Shown piece by piece: positions 63,012 to 64,000 of a DNA stretch of 64,000 nucleotides; positions within the stretch are counted from its first letter, which is position 1, and each line of letters begins with the position of its first letter. The notes beneath the pieces are model-generated. The model did not search any database. It saw nothing but the letters and a program-made list of their open reading frames with translations, and was not told the origin of the DNA. The stretch spans positions 67,273-131,272 of the forward strand of contig DJOB01000004.1 of NCBI GenBank assembly GCA_002437105.1. The letters run 5' to 3'. Made by a program: the position numbers and the translations under genes. Origin of the DNA: Caryophanales bacterium UBA6449. Its GTDB lineage: Bacteria > Bacillota_I > Bacilli_A > RFN20 > CAG-288.

Positions 63012-63672
63012 CCAATTGGATGAGATGAACGATCAGCCTTCTTCTGGTAGGGATGTCAAGGTCATCGCGAAGAAGATTCCGGTAGTGGAGCAGAAGGGAA
63101 CTAAGGTTCTCCGCATCGCGCTGTGGTGCATGCTCGTCATTCCTGGAGTGATTTTCCAGCTGGTGGCCATCAAGCGTCGCACCTACTTCAGCAAGCTGGA
63201 GCAGCGGATCCAGGCGGCGGCTTCTACCATCGATAACTACATGGAGAATCGGGTCACCATCCTGAAGAATGCGGCGAAACTGCTCGACAAGGCAATCGAT
63301 CTGGATAAGGATGTCATGACCAAGGTGGCGGCTTACCGCTCCGGTGTTAGATCGTCCGACAACGATGCGATCCGCTCTGAGACCAACGCTAACATCGACA
63401 AGCTGTTCGGTCAGATCAATGTCGCGCTTGAGAGGTATCCCGATCTCAAGGCGCACGACGCTATCGTGAAGTGCCTGGATCAGAATGCCTATCTCCAGAA
63501 GGAGATCACCGCGGCTCGGGATCTCTACAATGATACGGTTCTGAAGTGGAACACCGAGATCTTCTCCTGGCCCGTCAACGAGTACGTCTGCGCGAAGGCT
63601 GGCTACACGACCCGTATCCCCTTCAGCACCACCGATGCGATCAGGGAAGAGGCGAGAGGAACCTTCTTCTAG
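63004..63672 (+). CDS. lemA: LemA family membrane protein
   Basis: 222 residues from the ATG at 63004. One membrane helix (about 40-60) lies near the N-terminus, then a helical LemA domain with YPDLKA, KEITAARDLYNDTVLKWN, and a closing PVNEYVCAKAGY. The start at 63004 is preferred: the gene overlaps the previous stop by eight bases and AGGA lies about 11 bases upstream. LemA proteins form membrane-bound helical bundles whose role is unclear. The N-terminal region is longer than in most LemA proteins. Followed by a terminator. Confidence 0.85.
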   Translation: MANQLDEMNDQPSSGRDVKVIAKKIPVVEQKGTKVLRIALWCMLVIPGVIFQLVAIKRRTYFSKLEQRIQAAASTIDNYMENRVTILKNAAKLLDKAIDLDKDVMTKVAAYRSGVRSSDNDAIRSETNANIDKLFGQINVALERYPDLKAHDAIVKCLDQNAYLQKEITAARDLYNDTVLKWNTEIFSWPVNEYVCAKAGYTTRIPFSTTDAIREEARGTFF

Positions 63673-63688
63673 GTGATATAGAGACGAG

Positions 63689-63718
63689 AAAGGCTAGGAT
63701 TCATCTCCTAGCCTTTTT
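63689..63718 (+). terminator. Terminator after lemA
   Basis: Perfect 10-bp stem AAGGCTAGGA / TCCTAGCCTT with a 6-base loop and a T-run, 17 bases after the lemA stop. Confidence 0.92.
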
Positions 63719-63814
63719 TGATACGATCGATTCTTTGAACAGATCAGGTTTGGTTTTGCGATTTCTTGTTCGGAATATTTTCAGAACTACCTATCGTTCA
63801 AGCGTGCGAGAAAT

Positions 63815-64000
63815 CTAGGCTCTCTCTAGCTTCTTAAAGACTGCGATGGTCTCCCTGGTCGCTTTCAAAGCTTCGTCCTCATAGAATCGGATCCGCTCGC
63901 GGAAGATCTCGAGGAGCTTCTCCTTCTTCGCATCATCTTTGAAGATATCTAGATAGTCGTCTAGATAGCTGAGGTTATCCAGCCACTTGACTTTACCTTT
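63815..64000 (-). CDS. C-terminal fragment of an unrecognised protein
   Basis: On the minus strand a frame is open from the window edge and ends with TAG at 63815-63817, giving 61 residues. The sequence is helical and charged (LDDYLDIFKDDAKKEKLL then FYEDEALKATRE). No family is recognised. The frame has the codon use of its neighbours and no other frame is open, so it is probably a real gene cut by the edge. Confidence 0.6.
   Translation of the reverse strand, partial: KGKVKWLDNLSYLDDYLDIFKDDAKKEKLLEIFRERIRFYEDEALKATRETIAVFKKLERA

Overview
The window looks like chromosome of a low-complexity Bacillota bacterium, most likely a Bacilli lineage near the Erysipelotrichia/Mollicutes border. The grounds are inference from gene content: rpoB-rpoC, MutS2, RNase HIII, a GlgC/GlgD pair, PduL used as a stand-alone phosphotransacylase, a LemA/DUF3137 pair, and a sugar-ABC ATPase with a long C-terminal extension, as mycoplasma UgpC proteins also have. 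UGA is used as a stop (for example metK neighbour pduL, glgA), so the code is standard. Genes are G+C-rich at third positions while intergenic regions are AT-rich. Shine-Dalgarno sequences are strong and most operons end in clear hairpin terminators. I saw no rRNA, IS element, prophage or CRISPR array.

Layout. 1-7041: the 3' end of rpoB, then rpoC and ftsH. 7415-7491: a lone tRNA-Pro(GGG). 7923-17273 (minus): a flavodoxin-like gene, then a string of HAD phosphatase, mutS2, uvrC and a CydDC-type ABC exporter. 17378-18283: rnhC. 18536-27672 (minus): rluD-like, lspA, ileS, a helicase-IV-like DNA helicase, a SpoU-type rRNA methyltransferase and a YgjP-type metallopeptidase. 27760-31651: pduL, metK and an Arg/Lys/Orn decarboxylase. 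32077-41759: a seven-gene maltodextrin operon (binding lipoprotein, two permeases, surface alpha-amylase, an 881-residue ATPase and two lipoproteins) behind a promoter that carries a LacI-family palindrome. 41817-44375 (minus): an acyl-adenylate ligase with an HGSNAT/DUF1624 membrane acyltransferase. 44675-50435: jetA-jetB-jetC, a Wadjet/MksBEF-type SMC complex. 50496-52052 (minus): a disordered basic protein with a HEPN-like C-terminal domain. 52234-57006: a DUF3137-like membrane protein, then glgC-glgD-glgA. 57062-60348 (minus): a large lipoprotein, a guanylate-kinase-like enzyme and a HAD phosphatase. 60428-63672: a small exported protein, a second DUF3137-like protein and LemA. A gene truncated by the window edge ends the window.

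How it fits together. Maltodextrins are probably cut at the surface by the lipoprotein amylase, imported by MalEFG plus the MsmX-like ATPase, and can feed glycogen synthesis through GlgCDA. DNA upkeep is well represented: MutS2, UvrC, RNase HIII, a helicase IV homologue and the JetABC SMC complex.

The most notable locus is jetABC. It has its own promoter and a terminator right after jetC, and it lacks the JetD/MksG nuclease that completes classical Wadjet. The gene on the other side of that terminator encodes a protein with an R-N-x3-H motif typical of HEPN RNases. Other points of interest are the MsmX-like ATPase with extra barrels and a coiled coil, the FtsH C-terminal domain, the metK leader, and the hairpin directly before glgC.
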